Below, in pieces: positions 23,976 through 35,575 of a stretch of DNA of 64,000 bases. Source of the DNA: Cymbidium sinense (taxonomy: Eukaryota > Streptophyta > Magnoliopsida > Asparagales > Orchidaceae); assembly GCA_021442155.1 (NCBI GenBank), contig CM038223.1, forward strand, positions 32,896,983 to 32,960,982, given 5' to 3'. A program made the translations under genes and the position numbers. Under the pieces are notes generated by a model that worked only from the letters and a program-made list of their open reading frames with translations, had not been told where the DNA came from and searched no databases. Each line of letters opens with the position of its first letter. Position 1 is the stretch's first letter.

Positions 23976-25872
23976 AATAAATAATAATTATATTATATTT
24001 TTCATTCTTTTTTAGTCTAACACTATTGTTTTGTAAGGGGTTGTGCTAAAAAGGATAACTAGAATAAAAAAATATATAAATGGTATTTTCTTGCAGGCAT
24101 GTTTAAGTCCTTAGGCATAGCCAAATAGGATAGGTGGGCTTGGTAAACAACTAATAATAAGCCCATATGTTTACAAATATAACTACTAGTGTGACATTTG
24201 CATTTCCTAATGTCTATTTTGTAGGGCTTAGGAATTTCTTTTTGAATTTCAAATGTTATTTGAGCCTAGAATTATGTTAGGATCTATGGGGTCTAGGAAT
24301 AGCAGAAGATGACCATATCAGTCTAGTTGTCCCTTTTGAATCCCAAAAGATGTCCCTAAAGACGGAGACGATCATGGAATAAGATAAATAAATCTAGGCT
24401 TATAGTTCTAATTTAGGCAATATAAGTGCAGAGCTCAGCTACCCATTTTTCTTTCTACTGGGGTGTATAGCAGTACTTGGCCACATTGGTTTATTCTTTT
24501 AATTAAAGTTGGTGTGACTTATTTTGTGTACACAACAAAATAAACCTACTTTTTTAGGTTTCTTTCTATATCATGCTTTCTGTGATGAATGCCTAGAATG
24601 TTAGGATTCTAAGAAAAATTAAAATTTCTACCTAATTTAATTCTAAATAACTTAAATATAAAATAAAAACTCAAAACCTCATATTAAATATAACTTTAGG
24701 AATAACTTAAAAGTAGCTAGAAATAATTATCTTTTGGAAACCATGAAGCATATTATTCTAACTCCTTGAATTGGACACTTCACCCATTGCACATAAGGTG
24801 CATCTGACCATTGAAGATAATCACCTTCTTATGAATGCCTACCTTCTTTTCTGGATTTGGCCCATGATCACTTCTAATTGCGTGTATTTTAGGCATAAAT
24901 TGCATACCCCAAAAACCTTAGCTAAATTATGAGTCAAAATGATTAAAAGCTAAAAATTATTCCATTGGTTAGGTGCATATCATACCTGACATGATACTAG
25001 GAATTAGCAAGTAAGTATAGATTCTTAGATTCCTTTTTAAAATGAAATAGCATAACCATCTTGCATTCATGAGACTTGACATTATGGATTTCAAATCTCT
25101 TAAGTGGTGTTAGCTGGCAGCCCTTCTAAGCCGGTTATAAGTCCATAAGAGTCATGGATAGGTTCCTTTTCTCAAGTTAGGGCAAAAGCCAATAATTCCC
25201 AAAGTTAAACTAGGTTGAGCCTCTAAGATGTGTTAGAAGAAATAATAGAGTTAGGTTCTAAAGTAACCTTTCAGGAATAAATTTTCAACCATAGGCATTT
25301 CCACAGTCTTATACTACTAGAATCTAAGTCCTAGATTTTAATAAAATTTTAACTCAAAACTTTATTAAATTGAATTCTAAAATTTAAAGTCTAATGATAG
25401 GATAGTTGAAGTGCCTTCTAGACATCCAATATCTATAGGCATTTCCTTCTTTATCCTAATTATCCCCAAAAAGAACTCTTCCTCATTTGAAGTTTTCTCT
25501 TTTGAAATTTCAATTGAACCATCCTTCAAAACTAACTTTGAAATCCATAGAAATAAGAACCTATTTCTTTAATTGAGAGTATTCTTATGAAGAGATCCTC
25601 ATTCCTAAGATGTAATTAACTATAAGGGCTTGTCCTTCTATGAAACTACAATGCCAATATAAAATAAACTTTATCATTCTATTTCATATAGTTCAAAGGA
25701 AGAATCTCTGGAATATTAAAAAGACCCATTAGCCTAAGATGTCCTTATTTAAGTAATTAAATCCATTATAATATAATATTTTTATCTTTCAAGATAATAT
25801 ATTTATTCTTTAATGATGAATTTTATTATTTAAATAAGAAATTTCTAAAATCTATGTGGTGTCACAAATGTT
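23976..25872 (+). mobile_element. 3' LTR remnant of element A
   Basis: Picks up the LTR at 'tagtctaacactattgtttt' (compare 15225-15245) and continues through 'ggcatagccaaataggat', 'ggggtgtatagcagtacttgg', 'cataaggtgcatctgacc' and 'ctaagatgtaattaactata' to 'tgtggtgtcacaaatgttcc'. It is co-linear with LTR3 from about 15225 to 17050. No PBS follows, as expected for a 3' LTR. The first ~5 kb of the LTR was lost in the deletion that also took the integrase. Confidence 0.75.
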
Positions 25873-26199
25873 CCCCTTATATTCCAAGTCTAAATCTCTA
25901 AATAGGGAATCCCAAAGCTGTAGCACTCCTACTTCAAGACTCAAAGTGGTAGTACAATCCAATAGAGAGTTTGCTTTCACACAAAAGCTAGAGAGCTCAA
26001 GCAAGACTCTTAGATCAACACTTAGAAGTAGATGACATAATGTTGTCACTATGTGGCATAGGTTCTTTGAAGAGCCACCATGTAATGAGCCTAAAGGCCC
26101 ATGTCTATTTTGGAAATGAAACATAAAATCTTTAGACTAGATAGCCTCTGACCCGTATCTTTCAAAAAATATGATGACTCTCTGCATAAGAATTACTTT
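25873..26199. other. Unassigned 330 bp between element A LTR and PMD pseudogene
   Basis: Frame of 90 codons on the minus strand (25852-26124) overlaps the LTR end and shows no domain. The sequence could be flank of element A, 3' region of element B, or part of the PMD locus. Confidence 0.3.
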
Positions 26200-28570
26200 T
26201 TAAGGAATCACCCTAAGTGGTGTTCACTAGCACCCAAGTTGAATCTGACAAGATCAACTTATAGCTAATCATTGGAGCACCAGATTCTTCTATGTGTGGG
26301 TCTTCTTCATCATGCATATGCTTTCTACCAAAGTGAGTATACCCTAGGGAAATAGCACTAGTGACTATTGATAATACCTGCGTTACATCATTATCCATCT
26401 GTCCTATGGTTGGCTCAACTACTACTAATAGAACAGGAATACAAGTAGGCTCATGTATCTTTGTTACTCCCAGATCATGCTCAACTGTCATGGTGCTATG
26501 AATATCTCTATCATCTCTCTCCTGAGCTGATGAAACTTTTTATCATTGCTTCCTACTACTACCTAGCTCATCCAATGATCTCTTAGGAGCATGAGTTACG
26601 TGTTAGGGGGAATACAAATGCCATACTGGTCTAGCTCTCCCTAATCTACAACTTTATATATATATGAAAGCCTAGCTCTAAGAAAAAAGAGTATGTATGA
26701 CTGATCTATAGTAGGCATAGGTGACTAACTCTTGTGCAAGTCTCTTATGAAGCTACATAGAAATTCAAACAAATCCCTAAGAGAAGTAAGAAATCCTAAG
26801 CTATGGAAGATGCTACCAATCAAAGAGATAGTGGAAGCATCCTTAGAGAGTGAGTATTTGCTATGTCTACTATCTGTGGTAGTCTGTATATGGGTGTAGC
26901 TTGAGCGAAGCCATATTATCTAGCCACTTAATTGAGATTATATCCCTATAATATCACAAACTCATGACATCTATAGCAAAGCCAGATCGATCTTAACCAA
27001 TTAAGATATTCTTCTATGCATCTATATGTTGGCTTTGATAATAACAGAGGTGCCTCTTTGTCTGTATGAAATTCTATGAATCTCTATCCCAAGCTTTGAT
27101 TAGGCAAGCTATGAAAATCTGATCTGTGGATGATCTGAAAGTGATCCATCATGTGTGATTGAACAAACATGAAGGTCCAAATCAGATCTCTATCTAAAGG
27201 AACTGTAGCCCTGCTCAACTACATGATCATGGGGAAATGCTGCTATCTTAAATAGGATGGAATTGTAGGACAAATGAAAGCTCTTATTATAGTAAATAAA
27301 TCCATCCATGCAAGTAGTTTCAAGGAAAATCTACGTCATAGCATCATGAATTAGTTATCATGCTCACCCTACCAAATCCATGATATAGGTAAGCTATTGA
27401 TGCTAGCACCAGTGCTATCCCCTCACTCTGAGAAAGCAAGTTGGCCATTAAAAGAGTGGAAGGATGGAAAGGTCTGTTATGGACTGGAAATATAAAATAA
27501 CATAGCTAGGTGGCAATAAATGTCACTAAAGATAACTTTTTGTCCACATCCTATGCTAAGATTCATCGAAAACTTACTCTTCCTTTAAGCTTGAATCTAG
27601 AACTGAATGACTTTTCAATTGAATAAGATCCCATATCAAACAGATCCTCTAATCATGCAAAGTGGGGCAAATATATTGCTATATCAAGGAAACTCTCGGA
27701 CCATGTGTCTATAATAACTATGCCCTATCTTCTATGACTTGATCTTTGTTCTCTTAATAATATATAGTAATGTTCTAGAGCACAATGGAGACTAGAGGAA
27801 TATACTTGATGGACTCTCCAATGTTGACCATCTAGCTGATACCAAAAGAGCTCTTGATTTGAAGGCACACACTCCTCATAAGGAATGCCTATGATAGGGA
27901 GACATATTATATCCCGCATATAGACCAAAGTAATCATCATCTCATGTGAACCAATCTAATAGGTATTGGTGATCCTATCCCAATGCAGTATTATACTCTA
28001 GATCTTAGTAAATGGGAGGTGGCTATGATCAAGAAGTGATGCATATACTATATAATATATGCCAACCCTTTTGAGGATGTCACCATGCATCCATAGGTGA
28101 AGACAGGCCTATTATATATAACCACTGATAGCTGACAAAGGTGTGCCAAACACCTACCTTGGGTTCTCAATCTTCTACCTCATGGTGTAATATACGATAA
28201 CCTAAAAGTTTAACTGTGCCAATAGATGGAGCATAATCTACAACTAGTTGAAGAACATCCTGATATCCAAAGCTAAGGAGATCTATAATCCACTTTGAAA
28301 GAACATCATGACTATGTCTTAGCTTTAGATTAATTACCCAATCAGCAAAATCATGGCTTGATTGAAGCTTTGAATTGATAGATAGGTTGTGTGATGATTG
28401 AGCAAATGAATCCTCAAAAATATCTCTGCTCCTCAACATATCCTAATTCCAAGTGAGTCGCTCATATAACCTGATTATTTCCTATGGATCATGGGCTTCA
28501 ATAGTGGCCCATATTTGCTCCTTAGTAGGTTCTATAGTTGACATATCATCTGGCCATCTCTAAGTAAACA
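26200..28570 (-). pseudogene. Plant mobile domain (PMD) protein pseudogene
   Basis: Remnant of a plant mobile domain protein (PF10536-type, long annotated as aminotransferase-like), a family found in plant genes such as MAIN/MAIL and in transposable elements. Read on the minus strand: near 27985-27880, WDRITNTY then HEMMITLVYMRDIICLPIIG, matching the family's 'W...THTFH...GEMTITLEDV..LLGLPI'; near 27700-27650, TWSESFLDIAIYLPHF; near 27535-27380, FIATWLCYFIFP, HPSTLLMANLL and IALVLASIAYLYHG, matching 'FLAFWLsrFVFP...ALAPAVLASIYRDL'; near 27020-26960, YRCIEEYLNWLRSIW. A hydrophilic frame (26213-26491) may be the C-terminus and a 90-codon frame at 28167-28439 the N-terminal part. Many stops and frameshifts. 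Its 5' end lies about 110 bp downstream of the element B pol stop, on the same strand, so it may have been cargo of that element; chance insertion cannot be excluded. Confidence 0.65.
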
Positions 28571-28675
28571 TTGTAGTCAGTCTATAGCAAATTTTCAATG
28601 AGGAGTATCACATCGATTGATCATTTTTAAGTTGATTTCAACTCTGGCATTTGTAAAGAATTAAACTTTTAATAG

Positions 28676-29920
28676 TTATGCATAATATCTTTTGAGATAT
28701 TATCCATTTATGGGGGGCATAGGTCTTATCCCTTTTGCATTAATGAGCTAAGAATCTCTTCCATTGTATACTTTTTTTAATAATATATGGACCTTCCCAG
28801 TTTGGGTCAAAAATTTCACCAGTTCATTGGTAGGAAATGATAGGCCTTTAGCATATTAACACAAGTTCACCTACTTTGGAGATTCTTGGGAGAACCATGT
28901 GGTTGTGAGCTCTGGTCATTCTTGCTCGATATATTTTTAGATTTTATTGTAGTTGTAATTATATAGTTCTTTGAAGTATATTCAAACATTTTTCTCCATT
29001 GTAAGTTCATTTTGAACTACTATACATGGTGAATGAAGGTTAACTTTAAGAGGAAGTGTTGCTTCTACTCCAAAAACAAGGAATATGGTGTTTCTTGTGT
29101 AGTAGTTTTATATATGGCATGATATGACCACAAGGCTTCTATTAATTTATAATGTCATTCTATTTTATTTTTAGAGATTTTCTTTTTTGAGGAGTTTGAT
29201 CAATGTTTTGTTGAATATTTCTATGAGACCATTAGCTCTTGGATTGTATATTAAAAAATATCACAAATTTATCTTATATTTCTAATTGAAATGATATACT
29301 TTGATGTTCTTGAAGGAAATGACATTATCGAATATAATTCTACAAGCTACTCCAAATCGATAAACAATATGGTCTAGAAAAAATTTACTAGATTGTCTGC
29401 TTTAACTTCTTTCAATGGGATTGCTTCTTCTTATTTGGAGAAATAATCAGTGGTAGCTAGTATGAAATGATTCTCCCCAGATGACGGAGGATCTATTAGA
29501 CCTATTACATAAGTTCCCTAACTTTCAAATGGCCAAGATGCCACTGTTAGATGTAAATTATTAGGCGATCGATGCAATGTGCCAGCATGTATTTAACACT
29601 GATAACATCTTTTGGCATGTGCAATGTAATCATGAACCATACTGGGCTAATAGTATCTCATTCATTTAATTTTATATTTCATTTTAGGATTGGATTGATG
29701 TGCATTTCATAACCCTTCATGGACTTCAGCCATCACATTTTTTGTTTCATTTTATCCTAAGCATCGTAACCACATTTGGTCAAATGAGTGCCAGTATAAT
29801 ATATCATTTACAAGAGCATATTGTAGTGTTCTTTATGAAATTTGATGAGCCTTTGATTTGTCATTTGATAATCTATCACCTTTAAGGTAAGTGATGGATG
29901 GTTCTCGCAATCATCTTTCT
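28676..29920 (-). pseudogene. Integrase of element B
   Basis: C-terminal part of pol on the minus strand. Core fragment near 29380-29210: VYRFGVACRIIFDNVISF and YNPRANGLIEIFNKTLI, the latter covering the 'YHPQANG..E' block with the third catalytic acidic residue kept as E. C-terminal segment near 28935-28740: ARMTRAHNHMVLPRI, KVGELVL, KLGRSIYY. The last words GIRPMPPING-stop-YLKRYYA end with a TAA at 28676-28678, corresponding to the 'INGKYLKRYY' end of Tat integrases. Between these, stops and frameshifts are frequent. Element C ends the same way (LYLKKYYP), supporting one family. Confidence 0.75.
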
Positions 29921-30500
29921 CTACTATTGTTGAGATCTCTTGTTTTCTTTAGCTTTAAAGGTTTATAGAAGGGTTGGTGCTAATTTTAACTAACTTTAGA
30001 CTATTATTGTAATTAAATCTCCCTAAGGGTTTACCATTGATTTAGCTAATTTAGCAAATGTGTCAGCTTTACCATTATTTTGACGTGACACCCTTGTAAT
30101 TATTACTTCGGGGATTTATTTTAGAAGCTCCAAGGCATGTTTATGATAAAGTACCAATTCTAGTTTGTTTATTTGGAAAGTCTCAATTATTTGTTAAATT
30201 ATGTGTTGTGAATCTCCATAAATATTAAGTTTTATAATTTTCATGTTAATTTCTAGCTTTAGACATACAATTAGTGCTTCATATTCGGGCTCATTGTTGG
30301 TTCAAAGTTTTGTTAGACTATATGAATATCAAAGAATACATCCTTATGGTGCTACAAATATTAAGCCAATTCTTACACATACTATAGGTAAATTAGGCTA
30401 TTTAGCTGGCTTCACTGATGAAGCTCCATGAAAGTAGAGTTCACATTCTAATTGTTGTTAAGCTTCTTGCACTTTAAAGAATTATTCATCAGGCAATTCA
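29921..30500 (-). pseudogene. Archaeal-type RNase H of element B
   Basis: Second RNase H, the extra domain that defines the Tat lineage. Near 30300-30200 the minus strand reads NEPEYEALIVCLKLEINMK then LNIYGDSQHI, matching 'NNEAEYEALIAGL.LA...GDSQLVI' with the catalytic E and D retained. Stops are present before and after (for example after SQHII). The plus-strand frame at 30243-30431 is the shadow of this domain. Confidence 0.75.
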
Positions 30501-31170
30501 TCAATGAGTGGATAGTTTACTGGTAAGGGATGAGAAATTAGAAAGTCAGCCTGAGCTTATCCTTTTATAACTTTTTACAAAATATATATTATGTCAAATT
30601 CAAGTAATAGGACTGCCCATTTAGCTAAGCGACCTGTTACGATAGATCTAGTCATGAATAACTTAAGAGGATTGACTTTAGATATTAAAGTTATCTTATG
30701 TGATAACATAAAGTGTTAGAGTTTCTAAGTAGCCAATATCAATGCTAGACATTGCTTCTCAATAGAAGAATTTATTTTTGAACTCCTATTAGACATCGAC
30801 TTATATAACATAGGACATTTCTTTCCCTTCTTCATTATTTTAAGCTAGCAGAGCTCCCAATGACTCTTCTAAGATTTCCATATACAATATCATCGGATTT
30901 CTTGTTATTGGTGTTGCAATAATTGGGGGATGTTACAGATATTATTTTATGCTATGAAATGCTTCTTGATAAGCATCATCCCATATAAAAGGTGCATCAT
31001 TTTTCATCAATCAGGCGAAAGGTTGACTTCTCCTTGAAAGATTAGGAATGAACCTTCTAATGTAAGCCGATTTGCCTTATAAGTCTAAGGCACTAGCATT
31101 TCTAGTATTGCTTTTATTTTAGAGGAATCAATTTCAATCTCTCTATGGAGCATAATAAAACCCAAGAATT
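30501..31170 (-). pseudogene. RNase H / connection domain of element B
   Basis: Minus strand, about 30905-30610: EILEESLGALLA, NNEEGKK, SIEKQCLALILAT, HFMLSHKITLISKVNPLKLF, TRSIVTGRLAKWAVLL. These line up with the Ty3/gypsy RNase H pattern 'LGALLAQ...G', 'IEK.CLALVFA...LRHYML', 'LISR.DP...L....LTGRLAKW.LLL'. Two stops and a frameshift interrupt it. It lies between RT and the second RNase H, in the order expected of Tat pol. Confidence 0.8.
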
Positions 31171-31790
31171 TTCCAAAGCACATTTTAGCAGGTTCATCTT
31201 TAAGTTAAAACTTTGAATTCATTCAAATGCAACTCTTAAATCATTTATGTTCTCATTTTGATTCGTTCTTTTAACAACTAGATTATCAGCATAACATTCT
31301 ATATATCTATGTATGAGGTCGTCGAAGATGCGGGTCATTGCAGCATTTTTCAAGCCAAATGACATCACTTTATAGCAATATATGCCGATTGGTGTGTAGA
31401 AGAATGCATGCTTTTCATCTTCCAGTGACATTTTAATTTGGTTATAACCCAATGAACCATCCATGAATGAGAACATGTCATAGTTGGATGTGTTGTTTAC
31501 CGTGAGTTCTGCATTGGGTAGTGGGAAGTCATTTTTTGGGCTTGCTTTATTTAAGTCCCTAAAATTAGTACATACATAAATTTATCCGTTCTTTTTTCTT
31601 ACTAGGGATGATATTGGCAATCCAGTCAGCATACTTTTCTTCCAAGATAAATCCTGCTTTAATCAACTTTTTGGTTTTAATAATCACTTACTCTTCAATT
31701 TTTAATCGCATTCACCTTGATGCTTACTTTGTAGGCTATATATCAAGCTTAATAGAAAGTTTATGTATGATCTACATAGACCTATCATTT
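31171..31790 (-). pseudogene. Reverse transcriptase of element B
   Basis: Minus strand: KLIKAGFILEEKYADWIANI and PSKKKERINLCMY (31680-31560), RDLNKASPKNDFPLPNAEL after a frameshift, then an open frame 31476-31219 with MFSFMDGSLGYNQIKM, DEKHAFFYTPIGIYCYKVM, FGLKNAAMTRIFDDLIHR, and ECYADNLVVK. The last is the catalytic box: YVDD has become YADN, and the 'TYQR' normally after 'NAGA' is missing. The frame ends with INDLRVAFE. All other RT blocks are intact, making this the best preserved RT in the window, though the second catalytic Asp of the box is changed to Asn. Confidence 0.88.
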
Positions 31791-32545
31791 CACTATAATT
31801 CTATGCAAAGAAATTTTTGTATTCACAGAGTAGTGCTTTTAATTCCTTCAATCTTTCTAATGTGAGGTTTGCACTGTCAAAGGTTGGTCTGGGCTCCTCT
31901 TCGGTACTTAGGTTGATTTCTTGTAGTTCATCAATGGTGGCTTGATTTCCTTCCTCGAATTCTTTTGGGGCCCCTTTGATATTAATGATTAGTGCCTCTT
32001 TAGGTATATTCTCATTTGAAACATTCTTTTATTCTTTTGTAGTTTCCATAGGAACTTCTTCTTTGCAAGATATGCATAACATGAGCTCATTGAAGGAGAT
32101 GCCGAAGCAATATATCCTAATCCCCATGTGGTGAATTTTTCATATCTTATAGGATTTTGGGCATTATCCCTTTGTCAAAGCCTCTTAAGTAAATGAGCTT
32201 GAATGCTTGATTATATAAGTTGAATGTTATTTTTAATCAGTTTCTTAAGAGCTGATGAGAAGTATCGAGGAATTATTATTGAAATTTCTTCTTCCTCAAA
32301 TCTTCTTCTTCTAACAATATTTCTGTAGGATTTGGGATTTGCTCTTCTATCTTGTAGAAGAGAATCCCATGTTTATTATGGCCTTTTCTAGATGGAACAT
32401 AAAAGGTTTTCACTTGTTTTATTTCTTCATTCCTTTTAGCTATTAAAGCTTTTATGTGTGACTTTGGCACTATGGTTATTTTCATAGCCTTCTTAGAGAT
32501 TTGGGATTTGGGTACCTTTATTAGAGAAATATGAGTTTCCTTGAA
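31791..32545 (-). pseudogene. Element B pol linker between protease and RT
   Basis: Minus strand. LERLKELKALLCEYKNFFA followed by a stop and NYSEMIGL (31865-31770) corresponds to 'LL.EYKDCFAWSYDDMPGL' just before RT. Further upstream, the 69-codon frame at 32276-32485 (KITIVPKSHIKAL, KTFYVPSRKGHNK, PTEILLEEEDL) is a charged linker without a recognised domain, paralleling 21501-22524 in element A. Confidence 0.5.
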
Positions 32546-33200
32546 TTATTTTATTAACTTGCTGGTACTAGCTTCTTCTATCCTTTGGTTAGCTGAGGCT
32601 TTCTTGGGTTGATAAAGTATTACACCCTCTTCATCATCCTTAGTATCACTGCCAAAGGGGGGAATTACCTTGGATTGCTTTGACTCATTGGTATCATTGG
32701 TACATTTATTCTTTGAAGTCCTACATTTTAGTATTAATTTGATAGGTGGATCCACTTATTTTTAAGCTTTGACTTCCTATACCTTCCCAAACATGAAATA
32801 CTTGGCATCACATAGATTTTGATCTCATGTATCAAGAATGGATTCATGTCACCATCAATTTTATGCTCTTCAACATTTTGAATATTCTTCATTGATGAAG
32901 AGTTGAAGGCATAATACCATATTCATAAATCCATGACCTATTAAGGAGTGCTTTGTAAGCAACTTGAGCTTCGATCACATGGAATTTAGCTTTTGTGTAT
33001 AGTTTCTTGAAGCGTATGGGTCGAATAATAGACCCCAAGATTTGCTGTCCTTGTTCATTAAATCTTTGTAGGAATAATATACTTTTATCCAGGTAGTGAG
33101 CATCTAAGGCTAATTCTTGTAAAGTTTTAATTGTTATAAAGTTGACTGAAGCACCTGGATCAATCAATATCTTTTTTATTCAAACAGCGTTGCTTTCAAT
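32546..33200 (-). pseudogene. Aspartic protease of element B
   Basis: Retroviral-type aspartic protease. Open frame 33167-32889 begins ILIDPGASVNFITIKTL (33185-33135), with the active-site DPGAS kept, then RSWIYEYGIMPSTLHQ (about 32940-32890), matching the family's 'LLGRPWIHE.GVVPSTLHQ'; G of 'GRPW' is N here and P is S. A lysine-rich and acidic linker frame (32755-32546) follows. Element A has the same architecture but with the catalytic Asp lost. Confidence 0.8.
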
Positions 33201-34330
33201 TATAATATAAAGGGGTTGATTATGTTCGGTCATCTCTAATAGCTAGTCATTCTTACTGAATGTGATGGTTACTAAATTTTGAGAGGTTAATTCTTCTTTC
33301 ATTTTTCTTCAGTAAAAAAAAATCATATTATTTTAGGTTATGCAAGAATTTGATTATGTCTCACATATATCTTTGGACAACATGAGAGCACCATAGATAC
33401 TTAGAAAACAAGGGAGCTTGTGTTAATGTGCTAGAACATTATAGTTTACTTTTATTTTGATAGAATTTTGTAGTTTAGTCAGTGATGGGGGAAAGATATT
33501 CTCATTTACTTGGATTTCTTTGCCTTTAACACTAACTTTCTATTGTGGAGGTGGAGAGATTCTCTTTCTACTCCTTAACTAGACTTGGGTCACTTTTTCT
33601 ATATGATTTTTTTTATTAGAAGAAGTTTTGAATTATGTGTTTGTTTAGAGTTTTCAAAGTTTTCAGTACTCTCAGATTTATTGCCCATTTTAGGACATAA
33701 TTTCTTTGATCCTGACTTGACCTTCCATTTAATAGGCTTTTCTGTGGGAAAGCAAAGTTCCTCCTTAGAACCAGTTGTAGTTTCAACGACATTTATAACA
33801 TGACATGTTTCTGTCAGAACTTCTACTTTAAATTTTTTTGCATCAAGTTTCAAATGGGCCATGTATTCTTTTAGCTTAACTAGCCTTCGAGGAGGTTGCT
33901 CATACTCCTTTAAAAAGTCAATCAATTTCTATGATTAAAATTTTGGCTTTCTGGATTTCCTCTTTTATTTATTTATTTGCAAGGCTTTGATGAAGGAGAT
34001 TGATTCTTTTCATTTGCTTCATTGTATTATATAAAATTTGCCCCATGTTGGGGAAGAATCTTTTTGGATCTATTTCAAGCTCTAAGGCATTCTTCCTCCG
34101 GATACCTTCTATGGCTAAAAGAATGTTAATCATTCTTTTAGTCTTTTTTTGAAATGAAGGTCTCCCAACTACCTTCTTCTTCTTGTGTTTGCAGGGCTTT
34201 GCCTTAATCCTTATTTATGTTCTAAATTCCAACGATCTCAACTTTTTTATTTTTTATGTCCTAGATTAAGTGTGTTGTGATAACCTTCACCTTTTCCTTC
34301 TTAGGGTGTACTAGTACAATGTCTAATACA
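33201..34330 (-). pseudogene. Element B gag-pro linker
   Basis: Frame 33925-33599 (IDFLKEYEQPPRRLVKLKEY, ETCHVINVVETTTGSKEE) is open for 108 codons but has no domain I recognise; it lies in the place where Tat elements have poorly conserved sequence between the zinc knuckle and protease. The rest is broken sequence. The plus-strand frame at 33585-33803 is its shadow. Confidence 0.4.
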
Positions 34331-35575
34331 GTGAGTTCCTAATTTTGATAGCTCTTTTCTACCTAATTCCTAAAGATAAAACATTCCACAATTAAATTAC
34401 TTATGAGTTTATGAAATGGACAATAGTTGGGATCATCAATCTTATCTACTTGGTCTGGCTTACTTGGCTCTAGAAATTATAATCCTAATTTCAGGGCAAG
34501 TTTAAAAATTTTACTAGTACATTCTCTTTTAAATGAATACATCCTAGACATCTTTTCTTGAAGGGTTGATCCTTTTTTCTTATCTTCTGTCAGCTTTGCT
34601 ACTGGTCGTGAGGTTATCACTAGTTGATGAGATTGTTACACCTCCATCTTCCTTTTCATCAATCATGAAGGTGAACGTTGTATTCACATCATTCTTTTTT
34701 ACATCATCGATTTCTCTTACTTTCCTTTTCCAAAGGGATTATTATTATATTTAGTACTGAGGCCTTTCTATTTTTGCAACCATTCAAACTTGGCTACATG
34801 ATCTAGTAATTCGTAGAACATGGCTAGATATGGAGCCATTTGATCATCAATATTCCCCATGTGAAGTTCTACAACATGCTTTTCTATGAGCCACTGGTCA
34901 CATTTCATAGATTTCTCCATCTCATAATGTATTTTGTGGCACTTTCATCTTTCCTTGTCTTTTCTAAAGTGAGATCCGATATCATTACCTTTTTGGTTGC
35001 ACTTTCAAATCTCATGATGAAGAGTGTCTCTGACTCGGTGAAGGTCTTTACTGAGTCATTTGGTAACTCAACATACCATTCAAAAGTCATGTTGGTCAGA
35101 CTACTAATGAATTATCATAGCAATGCATCATTCCCTATAGTATTTCCACATGTTGCTTTGAATTGGGCTAAATGTTGCCATGGATTTTCTATTCTTGAAA
35201 AGTGTTGAATTTGGCACAATGTATCATTTAAGATACTATACTTGGTCATATTCGATTGAATATGGTCTGCCATTTTGAAATAACTGTTCAGCTGCTTCTG
35301 AAGCAATAAATGCTTTGACTTTCTAGCTGATGAGATCTTCTACTTGAGATTTAGTGATATCGTCAACCTCTTGATAGGTATTTAGTGTAGCTTCTCCTAG
35401 AGCTTTTTTCCTTTGTGTTGAAGTTCTTGGTAAGTTAAGCATAACATTTTTCATACCCCCATTTTCAATTGTTGGATTGACTATCTTTGGATGATTTCTT
35501 AGTAGTATTTGTTGCATTGTAGTTCCTATAATATTAAGTTGACCTAATAGCTCTTTCATTAGCCTACTCATTTAA
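34331..35575 (-). pseudogene. Gag of element B
   Basis: Minus strand in order: SRLMKELLGQLNIIGTTMQQ (35571-35500), coiled-coil-like N-terminal part; QIQHFSRIENPWQHLAQFKA (35215-35150), the start of the capsid core with a frameshift; MTFEWYVELPNDSV and YIMRWRNL (35090-34905), the conserved gag core; LAMFYELLDHVAKFEWLQ (34828-34775); and near 34440-34380 NYCPFHKLISNLIVECFIFR, the single zinc-knuckle-like motif with the H of 'GH' lost. Broken into at least four frames. Confidence 0.75.

Noticed and set aside
34840..35208. 122-codon plus-strand frame
   Set aside because: Shadow of the element B gag core on the minus strand (FEWYVELPNDSV).
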